From Candidatus Puniceispirillum sp. (GTDB lineage: Bacteria > Pseudomonadota > Alphaproteobacteria > Caedimonadales > UBA1908): a stretch of DNA of 64,000 nt. The notes beneath the pieces were generated by a model, which was not told where the DNA came from, did not search any database, and saw nothing but the letters and a program-made list of their open reading frames with translations. The DNA lies in the NCBI GenBank assembly GCA_013822015.1, contig PNJU01000005.1:88901-152900 (forward strand), written 5' to 3'. The translations under genes and the position numbers were made by a program. Positions 27,477-35,995 of this stretch are shown piece by piece (within the stretch, counting starts at the first letter, position 1; every line of letters begins with the position of its first letter).

Positions 27477-28529
27477 ATGCGCTTGAAAACATTTTTTGCT
27501 CCCACGGTTCAGGAAGCCATGACGCAGGTGCGACACGACCTTGGCAGTGACGCTGTGATTATCTCGACTATCCAAGAAAAAACCGGTGTGCGCGTGACCG
27601 CCGCTCTCGAGCACCGGGCGCCCAAGGTTGCTGGTCAAGGGGCGCCTTCCAAGGATGAGCTTTTTGAGCACTTGACGCGGTGTGTCACATTCCACGGGGT
27701 TCCTTCTCCCTTAAAAGAACGCCTCCTCTCCATGGCGGAAGAAACGCCTGCCGTGCACCTGGAGGACGCGGCGACCCTGTGGGCCCCTTGGTTTGCCCAA
27801 GGCACGCGTGTGAGTCAGCTTGTGACCAATTTCGAAACTAAAACAATTTTGCTTGTGGGCACACCCGGGGCGGGCAAAAGCGTGACCCTGGCTAAGCTTG
27901 CCGTTGAAGCGCTCTTGGAGGGGCGCAAAGTGCGCATTGTGACCCTCGACGAGGGCAAGGCAGGCGCCATTGAACAGCTCTCAACCTATGGCAGTCATCT
28001 CAAAGTTGATGTGGCCTCGTGTGTCGCGGCAAAGGATCTCACAGCCCACATGAAACTCCTTGATGGGGGCGAGTTGCTTCTCATTGATACGCCAGGGATC
28101 AATCCCTTTTCAAGGCAAGACGTTGAATTTGTTTCGGAGTGCGTGTTCACAACCCAGTGCGTCCCCCACTGGGTCTTTTCCGCCGGATGTGACGTGTGGG
28201 AAACCCTTGAGATGGCTGAGATCTTCAAGGATCTTGGCGTGCGCGAAATCATCCACACAAAGGGGGATGTGGCCAGGCGCCACGGAGCGCTCTTGAGTGT
28301 TTTGACCCAGGAGCCCATGCACCTTGTGGGGTTGAGTCAGGGGCCAACCTTGTCCCAACGTTTGGAAGACGCAACAGCCGAGACACTTCATGACTTGCTT
28401 AAGTCGACATTTTTTGTACAATCTACCAGACCAAAGGAGAAGGCTGTGTCTCAAATCAAACAGCTTGAAAAAACAAAAGAAGTGCGTGAGCCAATTTGGA
28501 TTGCACGTTTAAAGGAGGCGAGGGCATGA
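27477..28529 (+). CDS. flhF: flagellar SRP-like GTPase FlhF
   Basis: A 350-residue SRP-type GTPase that sets where and how many polar flagella form. The N-terminus MRLKTFFAPTVQEAMTQVRHDLGSDAVIISTIQ is typical of FlhF. G1 is GTPGAGKSVTLAKLA (canonical would end GKT), G3 is LLIDTPG, and TKGD matches the guanine-specificity motif. AAAGGAG precedes the ATG. The product is shorter than many FlhF proteins (about 400 or more), mainly through a short basic linker. It is coupled to flhG by an ATGA overlap, the usual partnership. Confidence 0.92.
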   Translation: MRLKTFFAPTVQEAMTQVRHDLGSDAVIISTIQEKTGVRVTAALEHRAPKVAGQGAPSKDELFEHLTRCVTFHGVPSPLKERLLSMAEETPAVHLEDAATLWAPWFAQGTRVSQLVTNFETKTILLVGTPGAGKSVTLAKLAVEALLEGRKVRIVTLDEGKAGAIEQLSTYGSHLKVDVASCVAAKDLTAHMKLLDGGELLLIDTPGINPFSRQDVEFVSECVFTTQCVPHWVFSAGCDVWETLEMAEIFKDLGVREIIHTKGDVARRHGALLSVLTQEPMHLVGLSQGPTLSQRLEDATAETLHDLLKSTFFVQSTRPKEKAVSQIKQLEKTKEVREPIWIARLKEARA

Positions 28530-29359
28530 CACAGACACATTCAACGCGCACAACGCGCAGCGCCGCCGCCCAATCGGGACACGCGCCTCTAGACAATATT
28601 GTTATGGTTGCCTCTGGTAAGGGGGGGGTCGGCAAGACGTGGTTTTCCATTACCTTTGCCCATGCGCTGGCCGAAAGTGGTCAAAAGGTGCTTCTATTTG
28701 ATGCGGACCTAGGTCTTGCCAACGTGGATATTCAGCTGGGTCTTATGCCCGAGTGGGATTTGAGCAGCTTTTTGTCGGGCCAAAGCACCTTGGACCAGGC
28801 CATCACGCCCTACGCAGAAGGCGGTTTTGATATCGTTGCGGGGCGCTCAGGATGCGGCAGCCTTGCGTCCTTAACCCATGAGAAGCTGGACTACTTGGGT
28901 GAGTCTCTTAAGAAACTGGCTAAGCGTTATGACGTCCTCATTATGGATTTGGGGGCGGGTGTTGGCGGGACCGTGCGTGCCCTGACGGATATTGCGTCAA
29001 AATGCTACGTGGTTGTGACGGATGAGCCAACATCCCTTACGGACGCGTACGCCTTTTTGAAGGTGACCCACAAGCTGCAGGAAGCCATGCATCATTATAT
29101 CGTGGTGAATCAAGCTGACTCTGTCCAGGAAGGGGCACGGGTTTATGAGACCTTGAAGAAGGTATGTGAGAATTTCCTTCATTACACCCCAACCTTTGCG
29201 GGTAGTGTACGTAAGGATAAGTATGTGCGGGAGGCCATTCGCGCCCAATCACCCCTTCTCATGCGCCACAGCGGCAGTGATGCGGCCCAAGATGTGCGCG
29301 CCCTTGCCAGGCATTACAGGATCCATGAAATGGAGACAAAGGGCGCCAACCATAAATAG
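28526..29359 (+). CDS. flhG: MinD-like flagellar number regulator FlhG
   Basis: A 277-residue ParA/MinD-family ATPase. The deviant Walker A box is KGGVGKT in MVASGKGGVGKTWFS, followed by FDADLGLANVDIQLG and MDLGAGVGGTVRALTD. FlhG (FleN/YlxH) pairs with FlhF and limits flagellar number by restraining FlhF or FlrA/FleQ-type regulators. ATG 28526 overlaps the flhF stop; the earlier frame from 28496 lies inside flhF. It is the last gene of the flagellar operon and is followed by a strong hairpin. The C-terminal amphipathic membrane helix of MinD is not obvious. Confidence 0.9.
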   Translation: MTQTHSTRTTRSAAAQSGHAPLDNIVMVASGKGGVGKTWFSITFAHALAESGQKVLLFDADLGLANVDIQLGLMPEWDLSSFLSGQSTLDQAITPYAEGGFDIVAGRSGCGSLASLTHEKLDYLGESLKKLAKRYDVLIMDLGAGVGGTVRALTDIASKCYVVVTDEPTSLTDAYAFLKVTHKLQEAMHHYIVVNQADSVQEGARVYETLKKVCENFLHYTPTFAGSVRKDKYVREAIRAQSPLLMRHSGSDAAQDVRALARHYRIHEMETKGANHK

Positions 29360-29368
29360 TGGGGTCAG

Positions 29369-29408
29369 ACGTGCCACTGGCAGGCTTGAAGGCCTGCCAG
29401 TGGCACGT
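29369..29408. terminator. strong bidirectional hairpin between flhG and terC
   Basis: A perfect 17-bp stem (29369-29385 with 29392-29408) and a 6-base loop fill the gap between the convergent flhG and terC ends; the terC stop codon begins at the next base. The following run TTTATTTA is only moderately T-rich. It very likely ends transcripts from both sides. Confidence 0.8.
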
Positions 29409-30125
29409 TTATTTACCCCCCTGGCGCGTGTGTGCCCAAATGTTGACGAGCTCAACAAAGAGCGAAAAGAACATGGCAAAGTAGATATACCCTTTAGGTA
29501 TTTCAAAACCCACACTTTCCGCCACCAAACTCATGCCGATGAGCAGCAAAAAGCTCAGAGCCAGCATTTTGATGGTGGGATTGTTGTTAATGAAGGTGCT
29601 GACCTGGTGAACGCATAGCATCATGATCACCATGGAGACCAAGACTGCCGCCACCATGATTTCCACATGTTTGGCCATTCCAATGGCAGTCACGATGGAG
29701 TCCATAGAAAAAACGATATCCATAATGGCAATTTGCGCGACAACGCCGCTGAGTGTTGATGGGGACTTGCTTGGTTCCTCTAAGCTCGTTTGGGTTTCAA
29801 CTTTCTGGTGAATCTCAAGGGTGCCCTTCACAATAAGAAAGAGACCTCCCCCCAAAAGCACGATGGTTCTGGCCGATACGGGTTCTCCAAAAAGCGTAAA
29901 AAGAGGTTTTGCAAGGTGTGCAATCCACACAAGGGTGGCCAAAAACATGAGGCGGGTGATGAGGGCAAAGGCAAGGCCTAAGCGCTGGGCTTTCTTGCGT
30001 GTGGGCTCTTTGAGTTTTTCCGATAAAATGGAAATAAACACGAGATTGTCGATGCCTAGGATAATCTCCATAAAAGTCAGGACTGCAAAGCTTGACAGGG
30101 CTTCATAGGTGAAGAGGTGGTCCAC
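29409..30125 (-). CDS. TerC family integral membrane protein
   Basis: A 238-residue membrane protein of the TerC/YoaE type: about seven hydrophobic segments, with the family acidic motif LTFMEIILGIDNLVFISIL near the N-terminus and the related IMDIVFSMDSIVTAIGMA motif in the second half. TerC proteins are linked to metal (manganese) export and to tellurite resistance; here a metal-efflux role is only family inference. The start is GTG at 30125 with a weak ribosome site. The flavin reductase gene lies 38 bases upstream on the same strand, so the two may be co-transcribed. Confidence 0.9.
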   Translation of the reverse strand: MDHLFTYEALSSFAVLTFMEIILGIDNLVFISILSEKLKEPTRKKAQRLGLAFALITRLMFLATLVWIAHLAKPLFTLFGEPVSARTIVLLGGGLFLIVKGTLEIHQKVETQTSLEEPSKSPSTLSGVVAQIAIMDIVFSMDSIVTAIGMAKHVEIMVAAVLVSMVIMMLCVHQVSTFINNNPTIKMLALSFLLLIGMSLVAESVGFEIPKGYIYFAMFFSLFVELVNIWAHTRQGGK

Positions 30126-30163
30126 TCTTTTTCTTCTTATACGGGTTTTCGTCTACGTCTATT

Positions 30164-30691
30164 CTACGAGGCTTTGCGCGAAGAGGCCAGGGGAAGATTA
30201 TCAAGATGGGCGTACTGACTGCCAAAGTAAACAAGGGGTGCGCTCGTGTCATCAAAGTGGACGTGCGTCACCCGCGCCACAAAAATCAGGTGGTCACCTG
30301 CCGCGTGCACTGCGTGAGGCTCACAGGCGATGTGCGCAATGGCGCCTTTAAGGAATGGCGCATGGGTCTCAAGGGGCGTGTCACCAAAGGCGGACCAGTC
30401 GATGGCGGCGTCGCGGGCAAAGTGCCGCGAGAGATCTTCCTGGGACTTGGCCAGAACGCTGATGGAAAAGGAGGAGGCTCCTTCAAAAGCAGGCGTGCGT
30501 TTGGCGCTTTTTTTAAGGCAAAAGAGAATGAGGGGGGGGTCAAGGGAGACACTTGAGAAGGCATTGATCGTCATGCCTAAATAAGCTTTTGTTTCATTGT
30601 CTTGTGTGGCAACGACGCACACGCCTGTTGTAAAGCGCGCCAGCGTCTGCCGAAAAGTTGTGTCCTGTGGGACCTGCATTGTCTCTTCCAT
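30164..30691 (-). CDS. flavin reductase-like FMN-binding protein
   Basis: A 175-residue split-barrel flavin-binding protein of the HpaC/ActVB/RutF type, which use NAD(P)H to reduce flavins for a partner monooxygenase. Seen are FRQTLARFTTGVCVVATQ, GMTINAFSSVSLDPPLILFCL (flavin phosphate-binding region) and HLIFVARVTHVHFDD near the end. No partner oxygenase is next to it, so the physiological role is open. The start is ATG 30691; a second ATG at 30679 after GGAAGAG is an equal candidate. The gene is divergent from motA. Confidence 0.88.
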   Translation of the reverse strand: MEETMQVPQDTTFRQTLARFTTGVCVVATQDNETKAYLGMTINAFSSVSLDPPLILFCLKKSAKRTPAFEGASSFSISVLAKSQEDLSRHFARDAAIDWSAFGDTPLETHAPFLKGAIAHIACEPHAVHAAGDHLIFVARVTHVHFDDTSAPLVYFGSQYAHLDNLPLASSRKAS

Positions 30692-30713
30692 TTCTGCGGG
30701 GTGAAAAAGTCCT

Positions 30714-30742
30714 TTGTGTCACCCCTACAGACAAGCTATAGT
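30714..30742 (+). promoter_or_regulatory. predicted sigma70 promoter of motA-motB
   Basis: TTGTGT (30714-30719), 17 bases, TATAGT (30737-30742), about 73 bases before the motA start. Spacing is ideal and the -10 box is good. A housekeeping promoter would make the stators independent of the flagellar sigma54 programme. Confidence 0.5.
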
Positions 30743-30815
30743 ATATGTTACAGTGAGAGGAAAGAAAAAAAGCTAGCGTCCTGAATAGGATCTGGCGGAT
30801 AACGGGGAATTTCAG

Positions 30816-31682
30816 GTGTTTTTCGCAGGATTAGGTGTTCTTTTTGTTTGCGTCTTTGGTGTGTATATCATCGAAGACGGAAATATTATGATTATCCTCC
30901 ACGCAGCCCCCTGGGAGCTTATCACAATTTTTGGTGCGGCTGTGGGTGCCATGATCATTGGCACACCTAAGCATATTCTGTCAAAACTTGGAGGATCCTT
31001 CGGCCAGATGTTGAAGGGGCCCGTTTACACCCAGGAAACGTATTTAGAACTTCTTTGTCTTCTCTACCAGATTTTTAAGCTTTCCCAGGCAAAGGGAATG
31101 CTCGCCCTTGAACCCCACGTGGAAACTCCCCACGAAAGCACCATTTTCGGCGCCTTCCCAACCATCAAAGAGGATCACCATGTGGTGGAGTTCATCTGTG
31201 ACTACCTGCGTATGGTGACCATGGGTACGGATAATTCTCACCAGATTGAAGATCTGATCAATGAAGAGCTTGAGGTCCACCATGCGGAACTTCATCAAAT
31301 TGCGGGTGTCTTTAGCACCATGGGAGATGGTCTGCCTGCCCTTGGTATCGTGGCGGCGGTGTTGGGCGTGATCAAGACCATGGCGGCCATTGACCAGCCT
31401 CCTGCTGTTTTAGGAAAAATGATTGGAAGCGCCCTGGTGGGTACGTTTCTTGGCGTGTTTTTGGCCTATGGAATCGTGGGCCCCACGGCCAATAGCCTGA
31501 AAGCACTCTATGATCAGGACGGCAAAATCTTTGCGTGCGTAAAGGCTGCGCTCATTGCCTATTTAAATGGGCACGCGCCCGCCATTGCCGTTGAGTTTGC
31601 CAGAAAAGCGATTCCCACGCATTTGCGCCCCTCATTCTATGATGTGGAGGCAAAGTTGGGTGAGCTTTCAGCGCCGTCCTAG
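30816..31682 (+). CDS. motA: flagellar motor stator protein MotA
   Basis: A 288-residue inner membrane stator subunit. The GTG start at 30816 follows GGGGAA and places the first membrane segment (FFAGLGVLFVCVFGVYII) at the N-terminus, as in other MotA proteins. The second segment (ITIFGAAVGAMIIGT), the cytoplasmic torque loop (about residues 60-170) and the last two segments (GDGLPALGIVAAVLGVIKTM and GKMIGSALVGTFLGVFLAYGIVGP) are all present. MotA and MotB form the 5:2 proton-driven stator. motB follows after 10 bases. Confidence 0.96.
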   Translation: MFFAGLGVLFVCVFGVYIIEDGNIMIILHAAPWELITIFGAAVGAMIIGTPKHILSKLGGSFGQMLKGPVYTQETYLELLCLLYQIFKLSQAKGMLALEPHVETPHESTIFGAFPTIKEDHHVVEFICDYLRMVTMGTDNSHQIEDLINEELEVHHAELHQIAGVFSTMGDGLPALGIVAAVLGVIKTMAAIDQPPAVLGKMIGSALVGTFLGVFLAYGIVGPTANSLKALYDQDGKIFACVKAALIAYLNGHAPAIAVEFARKAIPTHLRPSFYDVEAKLGELSAPS

Positions 31683-31692
31683 GGGGTAAGTC

Positions 31693-32973
31693 ATGTCCGA
31701 CGCCCCCATTATCATTAAGAAAATAAAAAAAGGTGGTCACGAGGGTCACCATGGTGGCGCGTGGAAGGTTGCCTACGCTGACTTCGTGACGGCTATGATG
31801 GCCTTCTTCTTGCTCATGTGGCTCCTCAACGCCACAACGGAGCAGCAAAAGCGTGGTCTTGCAAATTACTTCGGCCCCCCTGGAGATCGCCTTGGTGCGG
31901 GGGGAAGTGGAGGTATCCTGGGCGGTTTGTCTGTCGAGTCAGACGGCAATTATAAATCAACAAAATCTACCTCACCCGTCACGGACACAGCCGCAAATCC
32001 GCGCAGTAAACCCCAGGCAGATCCCGATGAGGGGACAGGGCCCGCGGACGGTGCAACAACAGACGCCGCGTCCGACCAAGGCTTGTCTGCGCCCAGCAAA
32101 AGCCAAGGTGGACAGCCCCACGTTGATCCCCAAGGTGTTGATGATACCCCAAACTTTGCAGGTGTGGACGATCAGCAAGGCCTGGGATTTAGCCAGACAG
32201 ACGCCGCGAACATGCTTGATACCTATGAGGAGCAACTTTTTGGAGAAGCCGCCGACAGCTTGAAAAAAGCCCTTAAGGAAAATCCTGATATGTCGGATCT
32301 GGCGGGCAATATCTTGGTGGACAAGACACCAGAGGGCCTTCGCATCCAATTAATTGATAAAGATAAATTCTCCATGTTCCCCAATGGAAGTGCCGTGATG
32401 CTGCCCAAGACAAAAGAGTTAATCAAACGCATTGTGATGGCCATCCAAAAGCTGCCTAACAAGATTTCTATTGCAGGGCACACGGACGCCAAACCCTTTG
32501 CAACAGGCAATGGTTATACCAATTGGGAGCTGTCTTCTGACCGCGCCAATGCCACAAGGCGTGAGCTTGTGGCGGATGGTCTGCCCGCCGATCGCATCGT
32601 CTCCGTTGTGGGGCGCGCCGAGCGTCAGCCCCTCGTGCCCGACAAGCCAGAAGACGATCAGAATCGACGTATTAGTATTGTGCTCATGAAAGGGCCAGGC
32701 GCCAAGAAACAAGGGGCGCCCAAGGCTACCGCCCAGGGCGCAGCTCACACCCCCCAGGCGCAATCAGGTCCAGGAGCGGCGTCACAGGCAGGGGCAGCAC
32801 CCACAGCGCAAGCACAGACGCAACCTGCTCCACCTCCTCTTCAGACACCCAACGGTCCTGCCTTCGTGGCAGGCAGTGCCCCGCCGGCGGCTGCACCACC
32901 TGCCTCCGCGACTCCCCCAGCAGCTGCACCACCTGCCCCGCCAACGGCCCCGACACCCGCAGCAGCCCATTGA
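31693..32973 (+). CDS. motB: flagellar motor stator protein MotB
   Basis: A 426-residue stator subunit: a short cytoplasmic N-terminus, one membrane segment (AYADFVTAMMAFFLLMWLLN) with the proton-carrying Asp30, a polar linker of about 110 residues rich in Asp, Ser and Pro, and an OmpA/MotB peptidoglycan-binding domain (about 215-335) with IAGHTDAKPF...NWELSSDRANATRRELV. The Asp indicates a proton-driven motor. The last ~90 residues are an unusual Ala/Pro/Gln-rich tail not needed in ordinary MotB. Convergent with the next gene, 10 bases apart. Confidence 0.96.
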   Translation: MSDAPIIIKKIKKGGHEGHHGGAWKVAYADFVTAMMAFFLLMWLLNATTEQQKRGLANYFGPPGDRLGAGGSGGILGGLSVESDGNYKSTKSTSPVTDTAANPRSKPQADPDEGTGPADGATTDAASDQGLSAPSKSQGGQPHVDPQGVDDTPNFAGVDDQQGLGFSQTDAANMLDTYEEQLFGEAADSLKKALKENPDMSDLAGNILVDKTPEGLRIQLIDKDKFSMFPNGSAVMLPKTKELIKRIVMAIQKLPNKISIAGHTDAKPFATGNGYTNWELSSDRANATRRELVADGLPADRIVSVVGRAERQPLVPDKPEDDQNRRISIVLMKGPGAKKQGAPKATAQGAAHTPQAQSGPGAASQAGAAPTAQAQTQPAPPPLQTPNGPAFVAGSAPPAAAPPASATPPAAAPPAPPTAPTPAAAH

Positions 32974-32983
32974 GGCAAGCGCG

Positions 32984-33457
32984 TTATGGGTGCAGGGCTT
33001 GAATCTTGTGCACCATCTCAGCGTCCCCAGCCGCTTCAAAGGCTTGGATTGCCATGGGGGCGTCAATGTCCGAAATCTCGCCCTTCTCAAAAAGCTCTCG
33101 CCAGTAGGGGAGGGACTTATTGAAATACTGTTTCTTCTGGTCTGCACCTGGGCTTGCCTGCGCCGCCCGCACGTAGATGTGCGCTGCACTTATAATGATG
33201 GAGGTGTGATGCCCTACAAACTCTGGGTCTTGCGCAATTTGTCCATAAAGATCAGCTGATTGTGCGAGTAAAGTTGCTTTTCGGGCCGGATCTGCTTCTG
33301 TGAGAGACTGGCTTGCAAGGGAGGACGCCCTCTTAAGAATATCTTTCGCGCTTTCCTGGTGAGGCTGCGTCATGCTGGCATTGAATTCGGGCAGCGACGC
33401 GCTGAGCGGCACAGTCATAAGGGCGCACAGGGCACTGGCCAAATAAAAACGGTGCAT
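32984..33457 (-). CDS. small secreted helical protein
   Basis: A 157-residue protein with signal peptide MHRFYLASALCALMTVPLSAS and AAGGAGAAA before the ATG. The mature part is all-helical in appearance, with repeated Ala/Gln/Tyr-rich stretches (SADLYGQIAQDPEF, AAHIYVRAAQASPG, PYWRELFEKGEI) reminiscent of TPR helices. The polymer genes nearby raise the question of a phasin, but phasins are cytoplasmic and this protein has an export signal. Function unknown. It is 11 bases downstream of ackA on the same strand, so could be the tail of the phaC-pta-ackA transcript. Confidence 0.75.
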   Translation of the reverse strand: MHRFYLASALCALMTVPLSASLPEFNASMTQPHQESAKDILKRASSLASQSLTEADPARKATLLAQSADLYGQIAQDPEFVGHHTSIIISAAHIYVRAAQASPGADQKKQYFNKSLPYWRELFEKGEISDIDAPMAIQAFEAAGDAEMVHKIQALHP

Positions 33458-33468
33458 AAGATTTCTCC

Positions 33469-34596
33469 TTAATGTTGACGGGGAATGTGTTTTTTTTCAC
33501 GGGAGGACAAAAGTAGATGTGCCTCGCGCGCCATATAGGCTTCCTCGTTGGCGACAATAATGTGGATGGGCTTCTTTCCCAAAAAGGAGAGGCGTTCCAA
33601 AATCATGTCGCGTATGGGAGCGGCTTTTTCGCCAATCCCTCCCGTGAAGACAAAGGCATCAACGCCGTCCATGGCCACGCACATGGACGCCATATACTGG
33701 GCAACGCGGTAGGCAAAGACCTCAAGGGCAAAGCGTGCGTTGGGGTCTGGTGAGGCAAGCAGGTCCTTGGCTTCGCCGGACAGTCCTGACAGCCCCTTCA
33801 GGCCAGATTCTTCATAGAGGCAATCAGTCACCTCATCCAAACCCATCTCAAGGGCTTCTAACATAAACAGAACCACGCCCGGATCGATGCTGCCCGAGCG
33901 TGTTCCCATGGGAGGGCCCTCAAGGGCCGTCATACCCATGGACGTATCCATGCTGATACCCCCCTTCATGGCGCACACACTGGCGCCTCCCCCCAGGTGA
34001 GCCGCCACAACACGGCCGCGATAGCTCTCAGGGTGCTCCTTCTTTAAAATACGTGCGGTCCACGCATAGGACAGGCCATGAAAACCATAGCGTCGTACGC
34101 CTTTTTCACGCACGCGTGAGGGCAGGGCGAGTGTCGTGGCAAAAAGGGGCAGAGTCGTGTGAAAAGCCGTGTCAAAGGCCCCCATTTGGATGGCATGGGG
34201 GAGAAGTGTTTGGGCAATGCGCACGCCGGCCAAATTGTGGGGCTGGTGCAAAGGGGCGAGGCTTTCAAACTGGGTCAGTGCGCTTAGGACACTGGTTGTC
34301 AAAATGCAGGATTTTGTAAAGAGAGTGCCGCCGTGGACAATGCGGTGAATGACCCCAGTGATGTGACTGCGCGATGGTGTGTGCTCAAAGATGGCGTCCA
34401 CCGCGTCTTCGTGGGTTGCCTCTTGGGCGAGAAGCTCGCTCACCCCCTGACTGGTGGTAAGGCGTGGGGCTGTGCCGATGGCCTTGACGCTACCCGACAG
34501 GACGAGAGTTTGCTCCAAGTTTTGCTCAAAAAGTGCAAACTTCACACTGGTGGAGCCCACATTCAAACATAGGAGATAGGAAGGCGTGTGGGTCAT
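33469..34596 (-). CDS. ackA: acetate kinase
   Basis: A 375-residue acetate kinase, interconverting acetyl phosphate and acetate with ATP formation. The N-terminus LLCLNVGSTSVKFALF is the first phosphate-binding motif (ASKHA fold); VIHRIVHGG, RYGFHGLSYAW, HLGGGASVCAM, MDTSMGMTALEGPPMGTRSGSIDP and FVFTGGIGE follow. It overlaps the upstream MaoC-Pta gene by four bases (ATGA), so acetyl-CoA to acetyl-P to acetate is encoded as a coupled pair. Slightly short for the family (about 395-400) but all active-site segments are visible. Confidence 0.96.
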   Translation of the reverse strand: MTHTPSYLLCLNVGSTSVKFALFEQNLEQTLVLSGSVKAIGTAPRLTTSQGVSELLAQEATHEDAVDAIFEHTPSRSHITGVIHRIVHGGTLFTKSCILTTSVLSALTQFESLAPLHQPHNLAGVRIAQTLLPHAIQMGAFDTAFHTTLPLFATTLALPSRVREKGVRRYGFHGLSYAWTARILKKEHPESYRGRVVAAHLGGGASVCAMKGGISMDTSMGMTALEGPPMGTRSGSIDPGVVLFMLEALEMGLDEVTDCLYEESGLKGLSGLSGEAKDLLASPDPNARFALEVFAYRVAQYMASMCVAMDGVDAFVFTGGIGEKAAPIRDMILERLSFLGKKPIHIIVANEEAYMAREAHLLLSSREKKHIPRQH

Positions 34597-35990
34597 GACG
34601 TCCCCTTACAGTTGAGGAGCACCGCCAAAGCGCAAGACATGAGGCGGGTGCGCAAATTGTCGGCCCGTGATGTGAGAATAATGGGTACTTTTGCGCCCAA
34701 CACAAGACCCGCGGCTTCTGCGTGGGCAAGAAAGGTCAGCTGTTTGGCCAACATGTTGGCGGCCTCTAAATTGGGTGCAATGAAAATATCGGCGTCACCT
34801 GCCACCTGTGAGACGATGCCTTTTTCAAGGGCGGCCTCACGGCTGACGGCGTTATCAAAGGCCAGTGGTCCGTCTAAAATGCCCCCCTTGATTTGACCGC
34901 GGTCGGCCATTTTGCATAGGGCGCTGGCGTCCAGGGTTGCCTGCATTTTGGATGTCACCGTCTCAACGGCCGCAAGAAGTGCCACTTTAGGATCGGTTTT
35001 GTACCCAAAAATCGCATGCCAAAGGTCAATGGCGTTTTGGCAGATATCTGCCTTTTCATCTAAAGACGGAGCAATGTTGATGGCTGCGTCGGTGATAAGG
35101 AAGGGCTTGTGATAGGTCGCTATATCCATGATATAGGCATGACTCATGCGCCGCCCAGTGCGCAGACCCGAGTCCTTTGCCACAACCGCCTCCAAAAGCT
35201 CGTGGGTCTGAATGGCGCCTTTCATGATGGCGTGTACGTCGCCCGCTGCCGCCATGGCCACAGCCGCTTGGGCCGATGCGTGACTGTGGGGTGTATCAAC
35301 AATCTCAAAGCCATCAAGGGAAATACCTGCGTCCTTTGCAACCTCCAAAAGGCGCGCACGCGGCCCAATGAGCACACTTTCAAGAAGGCGCGCTTCACGC
35401 CCTGCAACAACGGTTTCCAGCACCTGGGTCTGAAGGGGATGGACCACACCCACCCGCAGGGGCGCACGCCCCTTGCAAAGGCCAAGGAGAATCTCGTAGT
35501 GATCCTCGTTTTGGATCTCCACACGGGGCAGGTGATGACGTGGCAAGCGGATATGCTCCAGTGGCACCAACACGTGGGAGATGCCTTCCAACACAACCTC
35601 GTGTTTCTCATTGTAAATAGTACAGTCAAAGGTCGCGATGGGTTTGTCCGGGTGCTTTTCTTTGACGGTGATAATGGCGGTGATGGTATCCCCTAGTTTG
35701 ACCGGCCTTTTGAAGGTAAAGCTTTGATCCAGATAGATGGTGCCGGGTCCTGGCAACACGTTGCCAAGAAGCGTGGAGATGAGGGAACCTGTCCAAAGGC
35801 CGTGTCCAATGATTCCGTGGAAATGGCTGCTTTGGGCGTAGGACTCATCCATGTGCGCGGGGTTTACATCCCCTGTGACGGTGGCAAAAAGCTCCGTATC
35901 CTCCTTTGTAAGGGTACGCGTAAGGCGTGCCTGGCGCCCTATGGTGAGGGCGTCAAAGGGAACATTTTCGATGTAGTCATCCTGGGTCAT
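34593..35990 (-). CDS. pta: bifunctional MaoC-like enoyl-CoA hydratase / phosphate acetyltransferase
   Basis: A 465-residue fusion. Residues about 10-140 form a MaoC hot-dog domain with the R-hydratase motif GDVNPAHMD, which can make (R)-3-hydroxyacyl-CoA, the PHA monomer. Residues about 150-465 form a phosphate acetyl/butyryltransferase domain (AFVIGPRAR-like VLIGPRARLLE, AAVAMAAAGDVHAIMKGAIQT, ITDAAINIAP). ATG 35990 behind AGGTGAG is preferred over the GTG at 35999. Lying between phaC and ackA, it plausibly ties storage polymer and acetate metabolism; which domain activity dominates cannot be told from sequence. Confidence 0.92.
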   Translation of the reverse strand: MTQDDYIENVPFDALTIGRQARLTRTLTKEDTELFATVTGDVNPAHMDESYAQSSHFHGIIGHGLWTGSLISTLLGNVLPGPGTIYLDQSFTFKRPVKLGDTITAIITVKEKHPDKPIATFDCTIYNEKHEVVLEGISHVLVPLEHIRLPRHHLPRVEIQNEDHYEILLGLCKGRAPLRVGVVHPLQTQVLETVVAGREARLLESVLIGPRARLLEVAKDAGISLDGFEIVDTPHSHASAQAAVAMAAAGDVHAIMKGAIQTHELLEAVVAKDSGLRTGRRMSHAYIMDIATYHKPFLITDAAINIAPSLDEKADICQNAIDLWHAIFGYKTDPKVALLAAVETVTSKMQATLDASALCKMADRGQIKGGILDGPLAFDNAVSREAALEKGIVSQVAGDADIFIAPNLEAANMLAKQLTFLAHAEAAGLVLGAKVPIILTSRADNLRTRLMSCALAVLLNCKGTS

Positions 35991-35995
35991 GATTC

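Noticed and set aside
32984-33457. Phasin gene next to the PHA operon
   Set aside because: The protein has a clear signal peptide, while phasins coat granules in the cytoplasm.
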